From Sideroxyarcus sp045866275 (lineage in GTDB: Bacteria; Pseudomonadota; Gammaproteobacteria; Burkholderiales; Gallionellaceae): a stretch of 64,000 bases of DNA. The position numbers and the translations under genes are program-made. The notes below the pieces were generated by a model. It was not told the origin of the DNA. It made no database searches and saw only the letters and a list, made by a program, of their open reading frames with translations. Below are positions 1-8,045 of this stretch, piece after piece; the stretch's first letter is position 1, and each line of letters begins with the position of its first letter. The stretch is taken from positions 8,446-72,445 of the forward strand of contig BAAFRX010000013.1 of assembly GCA_045866275.1 (NCBI GenBank), read 5' to 3'.

Positions 1-2
1 CC

Positions 3-347
3 GAAGGTTCCGTCTCGTGGGACTTCAGCTACGTCGGCATGATCGAAGCGACCCCGACCGCAAAAGAGGCCGACGCGGAAGTGGCCGCCATCGAAGCCGG
101 TGCGCAAGACCTGGAACCTTCCGAAGACGGCGCCACCTTGTTCATCACCGACACCAGCGATCTGGATGCCGTGTGCAAAGCTCTTCCTGCACAAGGCTTC
201 ACCGTCGTCTCTGCACAACTGGGCTATCGGCCGAAGAATCCGGTCACGCTTGCCAGCGACGCCGAACGCGAAGAAGTGGAAGCGTTTCTGGAAGCCATGG
301 ATGCGGATGATGATGTGCAGAACGTTTATGTGGGGTTGGCGGGGTAA
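3..347 (+). CDS. yebC: YebC/PmpR-family regulator, C-terminal part (5' end outside window)
   Basis: The reading frame is open from the left edge of the window and ends at a TAA at 345-347, so only the last 114 residues are visible. They match the C-terminal domains of the YebC/PmpR family: a GSVS-W-F start of the middle domain, an acidic stretch with AGAQDLE, and a closing segment with VTLASDAE and a final acidic helix followed by VQNVYVG. YebC proteins bind DNA as transcriptional regulators, and some members help ribosomes at proline stretches. In many proteobacteria yebC precedes ruvC, but here the next gene is a kinase-like gene about 100 bp away. The family call is firm; the target genes cannot be told from sequence. 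Confidence 0.9.
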   Translation, partial: EGSVSWDFSYVGMIEATPTAKEADAEVAAIEAGAQDLEPSEDGATLFITDTSDLDAVCKALPAQGFTVVSAQLGYRPKNPVTLASDAEREEVEAFLEAMDADDDVQNVYVGLAG

Positions 348-450
348 CAGTCAAAGTGCAAAACCTTGAATCGCGTCATCACACCCTTCTTGCATCGCGG
401 CTGAAAATTATCGTAGGCTCCCGCTCATATCAAAATTTGGGTTACATCGA

Positions 451-1176
451 TTGAATTCCTCCTCTCCAGCATTACCCCGCCGGCCGCTCGCGCATGTCAT
501 CGCTGTTGTGGGGTGTGACGGCTCCGGCAAGTCAACCTTGACGACCGATTTGATCTCCCGTTTGCGGCCTATGGGGGCGGTCGAGCTGTTTTATCTTGGT
601 CAATCCTCGGGGGCGATCGGTGACAGGATTAAAAGCCTGCCGCTGTTGGGGGCGCCGTTCGGACGCTATCTGATGCGCAAGGCGGCACGGGCGCACAGTA
701 AAGAAAAAAAAGCCGCGGACACGTTGACGACCTTGGTGATCTATCTGCTTTCGTTGTGGCGCGCGCATAAATTCCGCCGGATGCTGGCGCTGTGTCGCCG
801 TGATGTATTGGTGATTACCGATCGCTATCCGCAAGCCGAAGTGTCCGGATTTTATTTTGACGGGCCGGGGCTGGGCGCGGTCAATACCCAAAGCTGGCTG
901 GCGCGCACACTTGCGGCGCGCGAGCAGCGGCTTTACCAGTGGATGGCAAGCCACGTTCCGGCGCTCGTGATCCGGCTCAATATTGATGCGGATACCGCAC
1001 ATGCGCGCAAACCAGACCACAAACTGGCGATGTTGGAGGCAAAGACCACGGTCATCCCCGGCCTGCATTTCAATGGCGCACGCATTCTCGATCTGGATGG
1101 GCGCGATCCTTATGGGCAGGTATTGGATACTGCCTTGAAAGCGATCGGAGATACGGTTAAAGCGTCAGCGGCTTGA
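451..1176 (+). CDS. Thymidylate-kinase-like P-loop kinase, copy 1
   Basis: This 241-residue protein has a Walker A loop GCDGSGKST at about residues 22-30 and a TMPK-type DRYPQAE motif near the middle (ITDRYPQAE), followed by a conserved RLNIDADTAHARKPDH segment near the C-terminus that resembles a lid or base-recognition region. It falls in the thymidylate kinase-like superfamily, but it is unlikely to be the housekeeping dTMP kinase, because the lid and C-terminal part differ and a paralogue follows. The start chosen is a TTG at 451 with no strong ribosome binding site, and no ATG lies before the P-loop, so the start is uncertain. The next gene (1358) is a clear tandem duplicate. The substrate is unknown; such proteins occur near polysaccharide genes, but none are nearby. 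Confidence 0.75.
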   Translation: MNSSSPALPRRPLAHVIAVVGCDGSGKSTLTTDLISRLRPMGAVELFYLGQSSGAIGDRIKSLPLLGAPFGRYLMRKAARAHSKEKKAADTLTTLVIYLLSLWRAHKFRRMLALCRRDVLVITDRYPQAEVSGFYFDGPGLGAVNTQSWLARTLAAREQRLYQWMASHVPALVIRLNIDADTAHARKPDHKLAMLEAKTTVIPGLHFNGARILDLDGRDPYGQVLDTALKAIGDTVKASAA

Positions 1177-1270
1177 TGCAAGCCGGCAGGTTTTTCGCGC
1201 AAACGGGTTGTCCGGTATGTTCGGCGGATTCAGGTCTTTTTTCACGCAGGATTGCATCCTGTGCGTCTCG

Positions 1271-1276
1271 TATAAT
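1271..1276 (+). promoter_or_regulatory. Possible -10 box upstream of kinase copy 2
   Basis: The 181-bp gap between the two kinase-like genes holds a perfect TATAAT about 80 bp before the ATG at 1358. No good -35 box lies at the right spacing (a TTGCAT is only 13 bp upstream), so this is a weak call. It would let copy 2 be transcribed independently of copy 1. Confidence 0.3.
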
Positions 1277-1357
1277 TTTTAGCCGGGTTGGTGGTGTGGT
1301 ATCTTCTCGACCCCGGTCAGTTTTGGATTTCCTTGACCTACCTCAATTGAGTTTTTT

Positions 1358-2095
1358 ATGCTGAATCCTGTTCCCCGTGCGGGTGATTCTTCTTGCCTTG
1401 CTGGCGTTGTGGCCGTGGTTGGGTGCGACGGCACCGGAAAATCGACCTTGACTGCTGACCTTCTGCTTCATCTGCGCCGCCAGGGAGCGGTCGAGCGGCG
1501 TTATATGGGCCTGATTTCGGGTGAAATGGGCGACAAGATTAAATATCTGCCTTTTATCGGCGTCTGGCTGGAGCGTTATCTGGCCGACAAGGCGGCGCGC
1601 GCGCAGGATATCCGGAAGACGTTGCCCGGTACCGGTACGGCGTTGATCATGCATTTGCTCTCATGGTGGCGCGTACTGCAATTGCGCCGCTTGGTGAAAC
1701 TTTCGCGGCGTGGCGTGCGGGTGATCGCAGATCGGTATCCCCAGGCTGAGATCCCCGGCTTCCGCTACGACGGACCGGGCCTGGTCGCTGATCCGGGCAA
1801 TGGCTGGCTGCTGCGCAAACTGGTGGTGCGCGAACAACAGTTGTACGCACAGATGGCCGAGTACAGGCCTGCTTTGGTTCTGCGTCTCAATATCGATCCT
1901 GAAACGGCGCATGCACGCAAACCCGACCACAGCATGGCTGAGTTGCAGGACAAAATTTCAGTGATGCCGCATCTGAATTACAACGGTGCAAAAATCTGCG
2001 AACTCGATGCCAGGCTGCCGTATCCGGACGTGCTGAATGCGGCACTGCATGCCATTGATTCGGCGCTGGGTACGACCTGTACTCGGACGCATTAA
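1358..2095 (+). CDS. Thymidylate-kinase-like P-loop kinase, copy 2
   Basis: This 245-residue protein is a paralogue of the preceding gene along its whole length. It shares the Walker A loop (GCDGTGKST, about residues 24-32), the IADRYPQAE motif, and the same RLNID-TAHARKPDH block in the C-terminal third. By eye roughly half the residues agree. The ATG at 1358 has only a weak GAG upstream. The conserved P-loop and DRY motif argue for a nucleotide or sugar-nucleotide phosphotransferase of the TMPK fold; the substrate cannot be named. Neighbouring genes (yebC, rlmJ) give no functional context. Confidence 0.75.
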   Translation: MLNPVPRAGDSSCLAGVVAVVGCDGTGKSTLTADLLLHLRRQGAVERRYMGLISGEMGDKIKYLPFIGVWLERYLADKAARAQDIRKTLPGTGTALIMHLLSWWRVLQLRRLVKLSRRGVRVIADRYPQAEIPGFRYDGPGLVADPGNGWLLRKLVVREQQLYAQMAEYRPALVLRLNIDPETAHARKPDHSMAELQDKISVMPHLNYNGAKICELDARLPYPDVLNAALHAIDSALGTTCTRTH

Positions 2096-2182
2096 ATCGG
2101 GGCGACCGATGTTTTGCATGACCGCGCGCTGGCCGGCAGAAAGCCTGCGTGCCGCATACGCTGAATTTTAGACGGGGTTCCC

Positions 2183-3028
2183 ATGCTGAGTTACCGCCAC
2201 GCCTTCCATGCCGGCAACCACGCCGATGTGCTGAAACATTGGGTGCAGATGCAGTTGTTGCAGCATCTGGCGCAAAAAGAAAAACCGTTCTGGTACATCG
2301 ATACCCACGCCGGCGCCGGCTGCTACGCGCTGGACAGTGGTTATGCGGAAAAGAACGCCGAGTTCGAGAGCGGTATCGCGCGCCTGTGGCAGGCTGCCGG
2401 TCTGCCACAAGCGCTGGCGGACTATGTGGCGACGGTGCGGCAGCTCAATCCGGACGGCAAGCTGCGCCTGTATCCCGGCTCGCCACTGGTGGCACAGGCG
2501 CTGCTGCGCGAACCGGACCGGATGCGCCTGTTCGAGCTGCATCCGACCGATCACCAGATTCTGGCGGAGAATTTTTCCGGGCAAGAGCCGCGCGTGCTGG
2601 TGCAGAAGGCCGACGGTTTCGCTGCGCTGAAGGCGCTGCTGCCACCGCCGCCGCGCCGCGCACTGGTGCTGATCGATCCGCCTTACGAAGAGAAGCAGGA
2701 TTACCAGCGCGTGGTCGAGGCCTTGCAGGAAGGCTTGCAGCGGTTCGCCACCGGCACCTATGCGGTGTGGTATCCGCAATTGCAGCGCAGCGAATCCGAG
2801 GGGTTGCCGAAAAAATTGAAACGCCTCCCGGTAAAGGCCTGGCTGCATGTTGCGCTGCACGTGCAGACACCGTCCGCGGACGGCTTCGGCATGCACGGTA
2901 GCGGCATGTTCGTCATCAACCCGCCGTGGACCTTGCATGCCACCCTGCAACAGGTGATGCCGAAACTGGTGGCGCTGCTGGGACAGGATGCCGGGGCGGG
3001 GTACGTGCTGGAACAGCAGGCGGCATAG
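2183..3028 (+). CDS. rlmJ: 23S rRNA (adenine(2030)-N(6))-methyltransferase RlmJ
   Basis: The 281-residue protein begins with MLSYRHAFHAGNHADVLKH, the hallmark N-terminus of RlmJ (YhiR). It carries the N6-adenine methyltransferase catalytic motif DPPYE (LVLIDPPYEEKQDY, about residue 172) and the family's DTHAGAG motif I (about residue 35). RlmJ uses S-adenosylmethionine to methylate A2030 of 23S rRNA. Length equals that of the E. coli enzyme. The gene is followed after 2 nt by earP, so the two translation-related genes are probably cotranscribed. Confidence 0.96.
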   Translation: MLSYRHAFHAGNHADVLKHWVQMQLLQHLAQKEKPFWYIDTHAGAGCYALDSGYAEKNAEFESGIARLWQAAGLPQALADYVATVRQLNPDGKLRLYPGSPLVAQALLREPDRMRLFELHPTDHQILAENFSGQEPRVLVQKADGFAALKALLPPPPRRALVLIDPPYEEKQDYQRVVEALQEGLQRFATGTYAVWYPQLQRSESEGLPKKLKRLPVKAWLHVALHVQTPSADGFGMHGSGMFVINPPWTLHATLQQVMPKLVALLGQDAGAGYVLEQQAA

Positions 3029-3030
3029 CG

Positions 3031-4245
3031 ATGGAGGCCGGTTTTCCGCGCAGCTGCGACATCTTCTGTTCCGTGGTGGACAACTACGGCGATATCGGGG
3101 TGAGCTGGCGGCTGGCGCGGCAACTGGCGCACGAGCACGGGGTGGCGGTGCGGCTGTGGGTGGACGATCTGGCGAGTTTTGCCAGGCTGTGCCCGGAAGC
3201 GGATACGGCATTGGCGCGACAGATTTGCCGCGGGGTCGAAGTGTTGCACTGGGCAACCGGTAGGGCGCCGGTTGCAGTGGCCGACTTGGTCATCGAGGCG
3301 TTCGCCTGCAATTTGCCGCAGGCGTACCTCGAAGCAATGGCGGCGCGTGCACGCAAGCCCGTTTGGATCAATCTGGAATATCTCTCTGCCGAAGATTGGG
3401 TCGAAGGCTGCCACCGCTTGCCTTCGCCGCATACGGCGTTGCCGCTGACGAAGTATTTCTTTTTCCCCGGTTTCACCGCAAAGACGGGGGGATTGTTGTT
3501 GGAGCGCGATCTGTTGGCGCGGCGCGATGACTTCCAAGCCAAAATTATTCAAGAGGACTCCCGCACCCCAGCCCTCTCCCGGGGGGAGAGGGAGTTTTGG
3601 CGCAACTTGGGTGTGCCGCAACGCATTGAAGGCGAGCTGCGCGTGTCTTTATTCAGCTACGAGAACGAGGCGCTGGCGGCGTTGCTTGCAGCCTGGGAGC
3701 ATGGCGCGCAACCCTTGACCTGCCTGGTGCCGGAGGGCCCCGCGCTGCCGCAAGTGCGGCAATATTTCGGGGAGACAGGTGGGTCGGACTTTAGTCCGAC
3801 AGCCGCTGTCGGGTTAAAATCCGACCCACGTTATGCGCGCGGCAATCTGCGCGTGCACGTGTTGCCTTTCGTCGAGCAGGAGCAGTACGACTTGCTGTTG
3901 TGGGCGTGCGACATCAATTTCGTGCGCGGCGAGGACTCCTGTGTGCGGGCGCAATGGGCGGGCAAGCCTTTTGTCTGGCAGATTTATCCGCAACATGACG
4001 GCGTGCATCTGGCGAAACTGGAGGCGTTGCGGGTCCGCTATACCCGGGGGTTGGCGCCGGGAACCGAGGCTGCAGTGCACGATTTGTGGCTGGCCTGGAA
4101 CGGCGGTGCGGACATCGGTGCGGCATGGCAGCGCTTCGTCGCCCGGCGCGCGGAGTTGTCCAGCCACGGTCTGCACTGGGCGCAGCGACTGGCCGCCAAC
4201 AACCTTGCATTGAATTTGCTGGATTTTTCGCGCGAGGTTGCATAG
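3031..4245 (+). CDS. earP: EF-P arginine rhamnosyltransferase EarP
   Basis: EarP transfers rhamnose from dTDP-rhamnose to Arg32 of elongation factor P. The N-terminus has the EarP signature SVVDNYGDIGVSWRLARQLA (acidic residues D17 and D21), and the C-terminal half has VRGEDSCVRAQWAGKPFVWQ with IYPQ, the nucleotide-sugar pocket. The start at 3031 sits 2 nt after rlmJ; an in-frame extension upstream only overlaps rlmJ. The protein is 404 residues, about 25 longer than usual. The excess is explained by two palindromic repeats translated in frame, near residues 177-188 and 250-266. Its substrate gene efp follows 40 bp downstream, which is the usual genomic pairing. Confidence 0.95.
   Translation: MEAGFPRSCDIFCSVVDNYGDIGVSWRLARQLAHEHGVAVRLWVDDLASFARLCPEADTALARQICRGVEVLHWATGRAPVAVADLVIEAFACNLPQAYLEAMAARARKPVWINLEYLSAEDWVEGCHRLPSPHTALPLTKYFFFPGFTAKTGGLLLERDLLARRDDFQAKIIQEDSRTPALSRGEREFWRNLGVPQRIEGELRVSLFSYENEALAALLAAWEHGAQPLTCLVPEGPALPQVRQYFGETGGSDFSPTAAVGLKSDPRYARGNLRVHVLPFVEQEQYDLLLWACDINFVRGEDSCVRAQWAGKPFVWQIYPQHDGVHLAKLEALRVRYTRGLAPGTEAAVHDLWLAWNGGADIGAAWQRFVARRAELSSHGLHWAQRLAANNLALNLLDFSREVA
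3561..3594. repeat. Palindromic C-rich/G-rich repeat inside earP
   Basis: A C-rich arm (CCCTCTCCC) faces a G-rich arm (GGGGAGAGGG) to form a short hairpin. The same pattern, in the other orientation, recurs inside parC at 24125-24164 and in degenerate form before rpsA at 52044-52082. Here it is translated in frame as part of earP, adding about a dozen residues. Confidence 0.7.
3779..3829. repeat. GTGGGTCGGACTT-type inverted repeat inside earP
   Basis: Two 23-nt arms, the left starting GTGGGTCGGACTTTAGTCC and the right ending ATCCGACCCAC, are reverse complements with three mismatches around a 5-nt spacer. The 51-bp unit is a multiple of three and adds 17 residues to EarP (about residues 250-266) without breaking the frame. 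A near-identical unit without spacer lies at 17804-17849, and half-units lie near 29142 and 36724, so this is a dispersed intergenic repeat family that has landed in a gene. Confidence 0.85.
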
Positions 4246-4285
4246 AATGCGCGCCTTCGAATTCAGGCTTTAAGGCAAAATCATT

Positions 4286-4852
4286 ATGAAAATCGCTCAA
4301 GAACTGCGCGCCGGCAATGTGGTGATGGTCAAGGACCAGCCGCTGGTGGTGCAAAAATGTGAATACACCCGCTCCGGTCGCAACGGTTCGGTGGTCAAGT
4401 TCAAATTCAAGAACCTGCTGACGGATACGCCCAGCGAGGCGGTCTATTCCGCGGACGACAAGTTCGACCAGATCATCCTCGACAAAAAGGATTGCACCTA
4501 TTCCTACTATGCCGATCCGATGTACGTATTCATGGATGAGGAATACAACCAGTACGAAGTGGAAAAGGAAAACCTCGGCGACGTGGTGAACTACCTCATG
4601 GACGGCATGGAAGACAAGTGCGAGGTGACTTTCTACGAAGGCAAGGCGATCTCGGTCGAGCTGCCCAATACCATCGTGCGCGAAATCGAGTACACCGAAC
4701 CTGCCGTGCGCGGCGACACTTCCGGCAAGGTGATGAAGCCGGCCCGCCTGAAGGGCTCCGGGTTTGAATTGCCGGTGGCGGCATTCATCGATATCGGCGA
4801 CAAGATCGAGATCGATACCCGCAGCAACGAATTCAGGAAGCGCGCGAACTAA
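4286..4852 (+). CDS. efp: Elongation factor P (rhamnosylated Arg32 type)
   Basis: EF-P relieves ribosomes stalled at polyproline. The 188-residue protein has the full three-domain length. The beta-hairpin tip that reaches the peptidyl-transferase centre reads SGRNG, with arginine at position 32, where lysine-type EF-Ps carry Lys. Arginine here predicts modification by EarP, which is encoded immediately upstream. The C-terminal domain carries GDKIEIDTRSNEF. A TAGAAT at 4243-4248, at the end of earP, could serve as a separate -10 box, and a strong terminator follows the gene. Confidence 0.98.
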   Translation: MKIAQELRAGNVVMVKDQPLVVQKCEYTRSGRNGSVVKFKFKNLLTDTPSEAVYSADDKFDQIILDKKDCTYSYYADPMYVFMDEEYNQYEVEKENLGDVVNYLMDGMEDKCEVTFYEGKAISVELPNTIVREIEYTEPAVRGDTSGKVMKPARLKGSGFELPVAAFIDIGDKIEIDTRSNEFRKRAN

Positions 4853-4875
4853 AATCCGGATTCGTTCAAGCAATG

Positions 4876-4909
4876 AAAAGAGCCGCTACACAGCGGCTCT
4901 TTTGTTTTT
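4876..4909. terminator. Bidirectional Rho-independent terminator after efp
   Basis: A perfect 12-bp stem (4876-4887 with 4892-4903, AAAAGAGCCGCT and its complement) with a 4-nt loop is followed by a T tract. The A-rich opposite side gives U residues on the other strand too, so it can end both efp (plus) and the convergent mutarotase gene (minus). Confidence 0.92.
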
Positions 4910-4931
4910 GGCGCGTCGGGATGTCTGTCGC

Positions 4932-5837
4932 TTACAGTTTTTCCACGCTGTACACCGCCACCAGCCGGTGCGTTTCGCCCGGCGCCACGTTGACGACGTT
5001 CTCCAGCGCGTTGCCGCTTTCCACGCACACCATGTCGCGATGCAGCTTGGGTCCGAAGTCGCCCATCTTTTCCGCTTTCTCCGTCCACGGATTCCACACC
5101 ACGGTGGAACGGCTGCCTTCTTTGTGGATGCGGATGGCACGTTTCAACCCAGTGTCTTCGATGAGGCAATCCGAATCAGTGTTCACGTACACCCGATCCA
5201 CTTCACTGTTGATCACGATGCTGTCCGGCTGGTTGTAGCGGCGGGCATTGCCGACCTTGTCCATATATTCGCACCCTTCAAGACCGCGGAGGGTCATGTT
5301 GGCGACATCGCTGATCTGGAAATAGGTGTGCAGCGCCTCGCCCAGTTCGAAGGCTTCCTTGCCGGTGTTGGTGGTGACCAGTTCCACGCGCAGCGATTTG
5401 CCCACGGTGACTTCAAGCTGGGCGGAGCAGGCATGGGGCCATTGCGCGCGTGTGCGGTCGTTCTGGAGCAGGCCGAACCGGAGAAAAGTCGCGCCATCCT
5501 CCAGTGCCCGTGTTTCCTGCAGTTCCCATGGAACGGTGCGGGCAAAACCGTGGCCGGGAAGTTTGCTGTCAGTTTTGTGCGGGCCAAACCATGGCCAGCA
5601 GATCGGCACCCCGCCGCGGATGGATTTGCCCGGAGCAAATTTTGCGTTGGGCGAAAGCCAGATCACCGGCTCTTCGCCGCGCGGCTGGAAAGTGGCGATG
5701 TGCGCGCCTTGCAGCGCGATGTTGGACAACGCGTGCTGGTTGGCGACCTCGGCGATGATGACGCCGTCGGCGATCTCGCGCAGTTGCACATGGTTTTCGA
5801 TGGCAAAGCGCTGGTTAAGCAGGTTCAGGTCAGGCAT
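4932..5837 (-). CDS. yeaD: D-hexose-6-phosphate mutarotase (YeaD family)
   Basis: This enzyme of the aldose-1-epimerase fold interconverts anomers of glucose 6-phosphate. Family features visible are IRGGVPICWPWFGPH (about residue 75), GHGFAR, the catalytic histidine in GEALHTYFQ, and a C-terminal segment WNPWTEKAEKMGDFG. The start is taken as the ATG at 5837, preceded by GGAG at good spacing; an ATG four codons further upstream overlaps that ribosome binding site and is less likely. The protein is 301 residues, normal for the family. It converges on efp across the shared terminator. Confidence 0.93.
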   Translation of the reverse strand: MPDLNLLNQRFAIENHVQLREIADGVIIAEVANQHALSNIALQGAHIATFQPRGEEPVIWLSPNAKFAPGKSIRGGVPICWPWFGPHKTDSKLPGHGFARTVPWELQETRALEDGATFLRFGLLQNDRTRAQWPHACSAQLEVTVGKSLRVELVTTNTGKEAFELGEALHTYFQISDVANMTLRGLEGCEYMDKVGNARRYNQPDSIVINSEVDRVYVNTDSDCLIEDTGLKRAIRIHKEGSRSTVVWNPWTEKAEKMGDFGPKLHRDMVCVESGNALENVVNVAPGETHRLVAVYSVEKL

Positions 5838-5861
5838 TTTATCCTCCATTGAAGCTTCATT

Positions 5862-7640
5862 TTACTCTGCAGGCGGTGCGGTTCTGAGCACTTCTTCGAG
5901 CGTGGTCAGACCGGCAGCGATTTTCTGTGCCCCCGAGATGCGCAGCGGTTTCATACCTTCCCGGCTGGCTTGTTCGCGCAGTGTGGCGATACTGGTTTCA
6001 GGATTGACCAGCTTGCGCAATTCCGGCGACATCAGCAGGATTTCATAGATGCCGATTCGTCCCGAATAGCCGGTCATTCGGCATTCTAGGCACCCTTGCG
6101 GGTGTTGCAACTCCTTCGGGCGTGCAGCTTTCCACGGCGCGACCAGATGATCCCACAGCGCATCGTCGCCGCCCTGGAGCGGCTGCGGTTGTTTGCAATG
6201 CGGGCATAACGTGCGGACCAGACGCTGTGCCATGATGCCGAGCAAAGTGGCATTGATCAGATAGTAAGGAACCCCCAGATCAAGCAGACGGGTGATGGCT
6301 GAAGGCGCGTCGTTGGTGTGCAGGGTAGAGAGCACCAGATGGCCGGTCAGCGCGGCTTGAATCGCCATTTCCGCCGTTTCCAGATCGCGTATCTCACCCA
6401 CCATGATGATGTCCGGATCCTGCCGCATCAGGGCGCGCACTCCCTCGGCGAAGCCCAGATCGATGCCTTGCTGCACCTGCATCTGGTTGAACGCGGGCTC
6501 CACCATTTCAATCGGATCTTCCAGTGTGCACACATTGACTTCCGGCGTTGCCAGTTGTTTCAGCGTCGAGTACAGGGTGGTAGTCTTGCCGGAACCGGTG
6601 GGTCCGGTAACCAGGATGATGCCGTTCGGCTGGGCAGTCATTTGAGTCCAGCGCACCCGGTCATCATCGGAAAAACCCAGTTCCGAAAAATCACGCACCA
6701 GCACTTCCGGATCAAAGATGCGCATCACCAGTTTTTCACCGAAGGCGGTGGGCAGGGTGGAAAGTCGCAGCTCGATTTCCTGCCCGTCTTCGGTGCGCGT
6801 CTTGACCCGCCCGTCTTGAGGGCGACGCTTCTCCATCAAGTCCATCCGCCCCAGCAATTTGATGCGGCTGGTCATCGCGGTGACCACCGACATGGGCAGT
6901 TGATGCACTTGATGCAGGATGCCGTCAATGCGGAAACGCACAATGCCGATCTCGCGCCTGGGTTCGATATGGATATCCGATGTGCGCTGGCTAAAGGCGT
7001 ATTGCCACAGCCAATCCACGATATGCACGATATGCTGGTCGTTGGCATCGAACTGTTTGTTGGTTTTGCCCAGTTCGACCAGTTGTTCGAACGAGGCGAG
7101 GTTGGAGGCGTTGGGGACGATTTGGGTCGCGCTCTTCACCGAGCGCGCCAAATTGTAGAATTCGACCAGATAACGGTTGATGTCGGTCGGGGAAGAGATG
7201 ACGCGACGGATATTTTTGCGCGAAGTATGTTGCAGTGTGCTTTCCCATCCGCGCAGGAAGGGTTCTGCGGTGGCGACCACCAGATCGTTGTCTTCAATGC
7301 GAATCGGCATGATGGCAAACCGGTTGGCATAATCAATCGACATCAGTTCGGTCAGATTGGAAAAATCAATCTTGAGCGGATCGATATGAAAATATTCCAG
7401 CTCAAATTTATTTGCCATCCATTCGGTCAGCTGGTCCAGCGTCAGTTTTCGATGGGGCGGGATTTGCGATTTCCAGCCCTGATCGGAGATGAGCACCAGC
7501 GGGTGCGTATCATCACGATGCAGGCGGCGTTCGGCGATGAGCGCTTCGGCATCGACTTGCGTGACCATGCCGTCGGCAACCAGCAGGCCGAGCAACTCGG
7601 CCAGTTTAAGTTTGTGATCTGCGGTTTTAGAGGTGGCCAT
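5862..7640 (-). CDS. GspE/PilB-family type II secretion/type IV pilus ATPase
   Basis: The 592-residue protein has an N-terminal GspE/MshE-like domain (to about residue 165) and a C-terminal hexameric motor. The motor shows the Asp box TSDIHIEP (about 220-227), Walker A GPTGSGKTT (about 346-354), a Walker B/His-box region with DPDIIMVGEIRD and STLHTNDA, and a tetracysteine zinc site (CPHC ... CLEC). Such ATPases power pseudopilus or pilus assembly in the cytoplasm. No platform protein, secretin or pilin gene lies in this window, so it is an orphan and the machine it drives cannot be named. It may be a GspE2-like accessory ATPase or serve a pilus encoded elsewhere. Confidence 0.9.
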   Translation of the reverse strand: MATSKTADHKLKLAELLGLLVADGMVTQVDAEALIAERRLHRDDTHPLVLISDQGWKSQIPPHRKLTLDQLTEWMANKFELEYFHIDPLKIDFSNLTELMSIDYANRFAIMPIRIEDNDLVVATAEPFLRGWESTLQHTSRKNIRRVISSPTDINRYLVEFYNLARSVKSATQIVPNASNLASFEQLVELGKTNKQFDANDQHIVHIVDWLWQYAFSQRTSDIHIEPRREIGIVRFRIDGILHQVHQLPMSVVTAMTSRIKLLGRMDLMEKRRPQDGRVKTRTEDGQEIELRLSTLPTAFGEKLVMRIFDPEVLVRDFSELGFSDDDRVRWTQMTAQPNGIILVTGPTGSGKTTTLYSTLKQLATPEVNVCTLEDPIEMVEPAFNQMQVQQGIDLGFAEGVRALMRQDPDIIMVGEIRDLETAEMAIQAALTGHLVLSTLHTNDAPSAITRLLDLGVPYYLINATLLGIMAQRLVRTLCPHCKQPQPLQGGDDALWDHLVAPWKAARPKELQHPQGCLECRMTGYSGRIGIYEILLMSPELRKLVNPETSIATLREQASREGMKPLRISGAQKIAAGLTTLEEVLRTAPPAE

Positions 7641-7741
7641 ATTGGGCTTCTCGGGTGACGGCAGGACGCTGTATCAAGATGAGGCGCATCTTATCAGGAA
7701 TCCCCGGCAGCAGTCTTGCCCGGCAGGAAGACAGGTCGAGT

Positions 7742-8044
7742 TCAGCGCGGAAAAACCTGTTTGAACGGGCGCACAGCGACTTGCGCGTACACGCCCGCGC
7801 TGACGTACGGATCGGCGGCGGCCCACGCTTCGGCGGCGGCCAGCGATTCGAACTCGGCGACGATCAGGCTGCCGCTGAAACCGGCCAGGCCGGGGTCGGA
7901 GGCATCCACGGCGGGGAAGGGGCCGGCCAACACCAGACGTCCTTCATCCTGGAGGACATCGAGCCGCGCCAGATGGGCCGGGCGTGAGGTCCGGCGTTTT
8001 TGCAGGCTGTCGATCACGTCTTGTCCGAAGATGGCATACAACAT
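7742..8044 (-). CDS. yciI: YciI-family protein
   Basis: The 100-residue protein starts MLYAIFGQDV and contains the YciI core: an R-P-H-L segment (RRTSRPAHLARL), LVLAGPFP, and AAAEAWAAADPYVSAGVY. YciI proteins have a dimeric alpha/beta ferredoxin-like fold with a conserved His-Asp pair; their function is uncertain. The gene starts 1 nt after yciB ends and closes the bcp-phoH-msrB-yciB-yciI run. yciB-yciI adjacency is common in proteobacteria. Confidence 0.9.
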   Translation of the reverse strand: MLYAIFGQDVIDSLQKRRTSRPAHLARLDVLQDEGRLVLAGPFPAVDASDPGLAGFSGSLIVAEFESLAAAEAWAAADPYVSAGVYAQVAVRPFKQVFPR

Positions 8045-8045
8045 G

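Noticed and set aside
1173..1364. Small open frame between the two kinase genes
   Set aside because: It has no ribosome binding site, poor codon use and no recognisable motif; the gap is better read as a promoter region.
2168..3256. Long minus-strand open frame opposite rlmJ/earP (362 codons)
   Set aside because: It lies fully antisense to two clearly recognisable genes, has no family motif and reflects high GC in the third codon position.
3779..3829. Transcription terminator inside earP
   Set aside because: The palindrome has no T tract, is translated in frame and matches a dispersed repeat family instead.
6318..7658. Long plus-strand open frame opposite the GspE-type gene (446 codons)
   Set aside because: The composition is His/Gln/Arg rich, as expected of a shadow frame, and the opposite strand encodes an intact ATPase.
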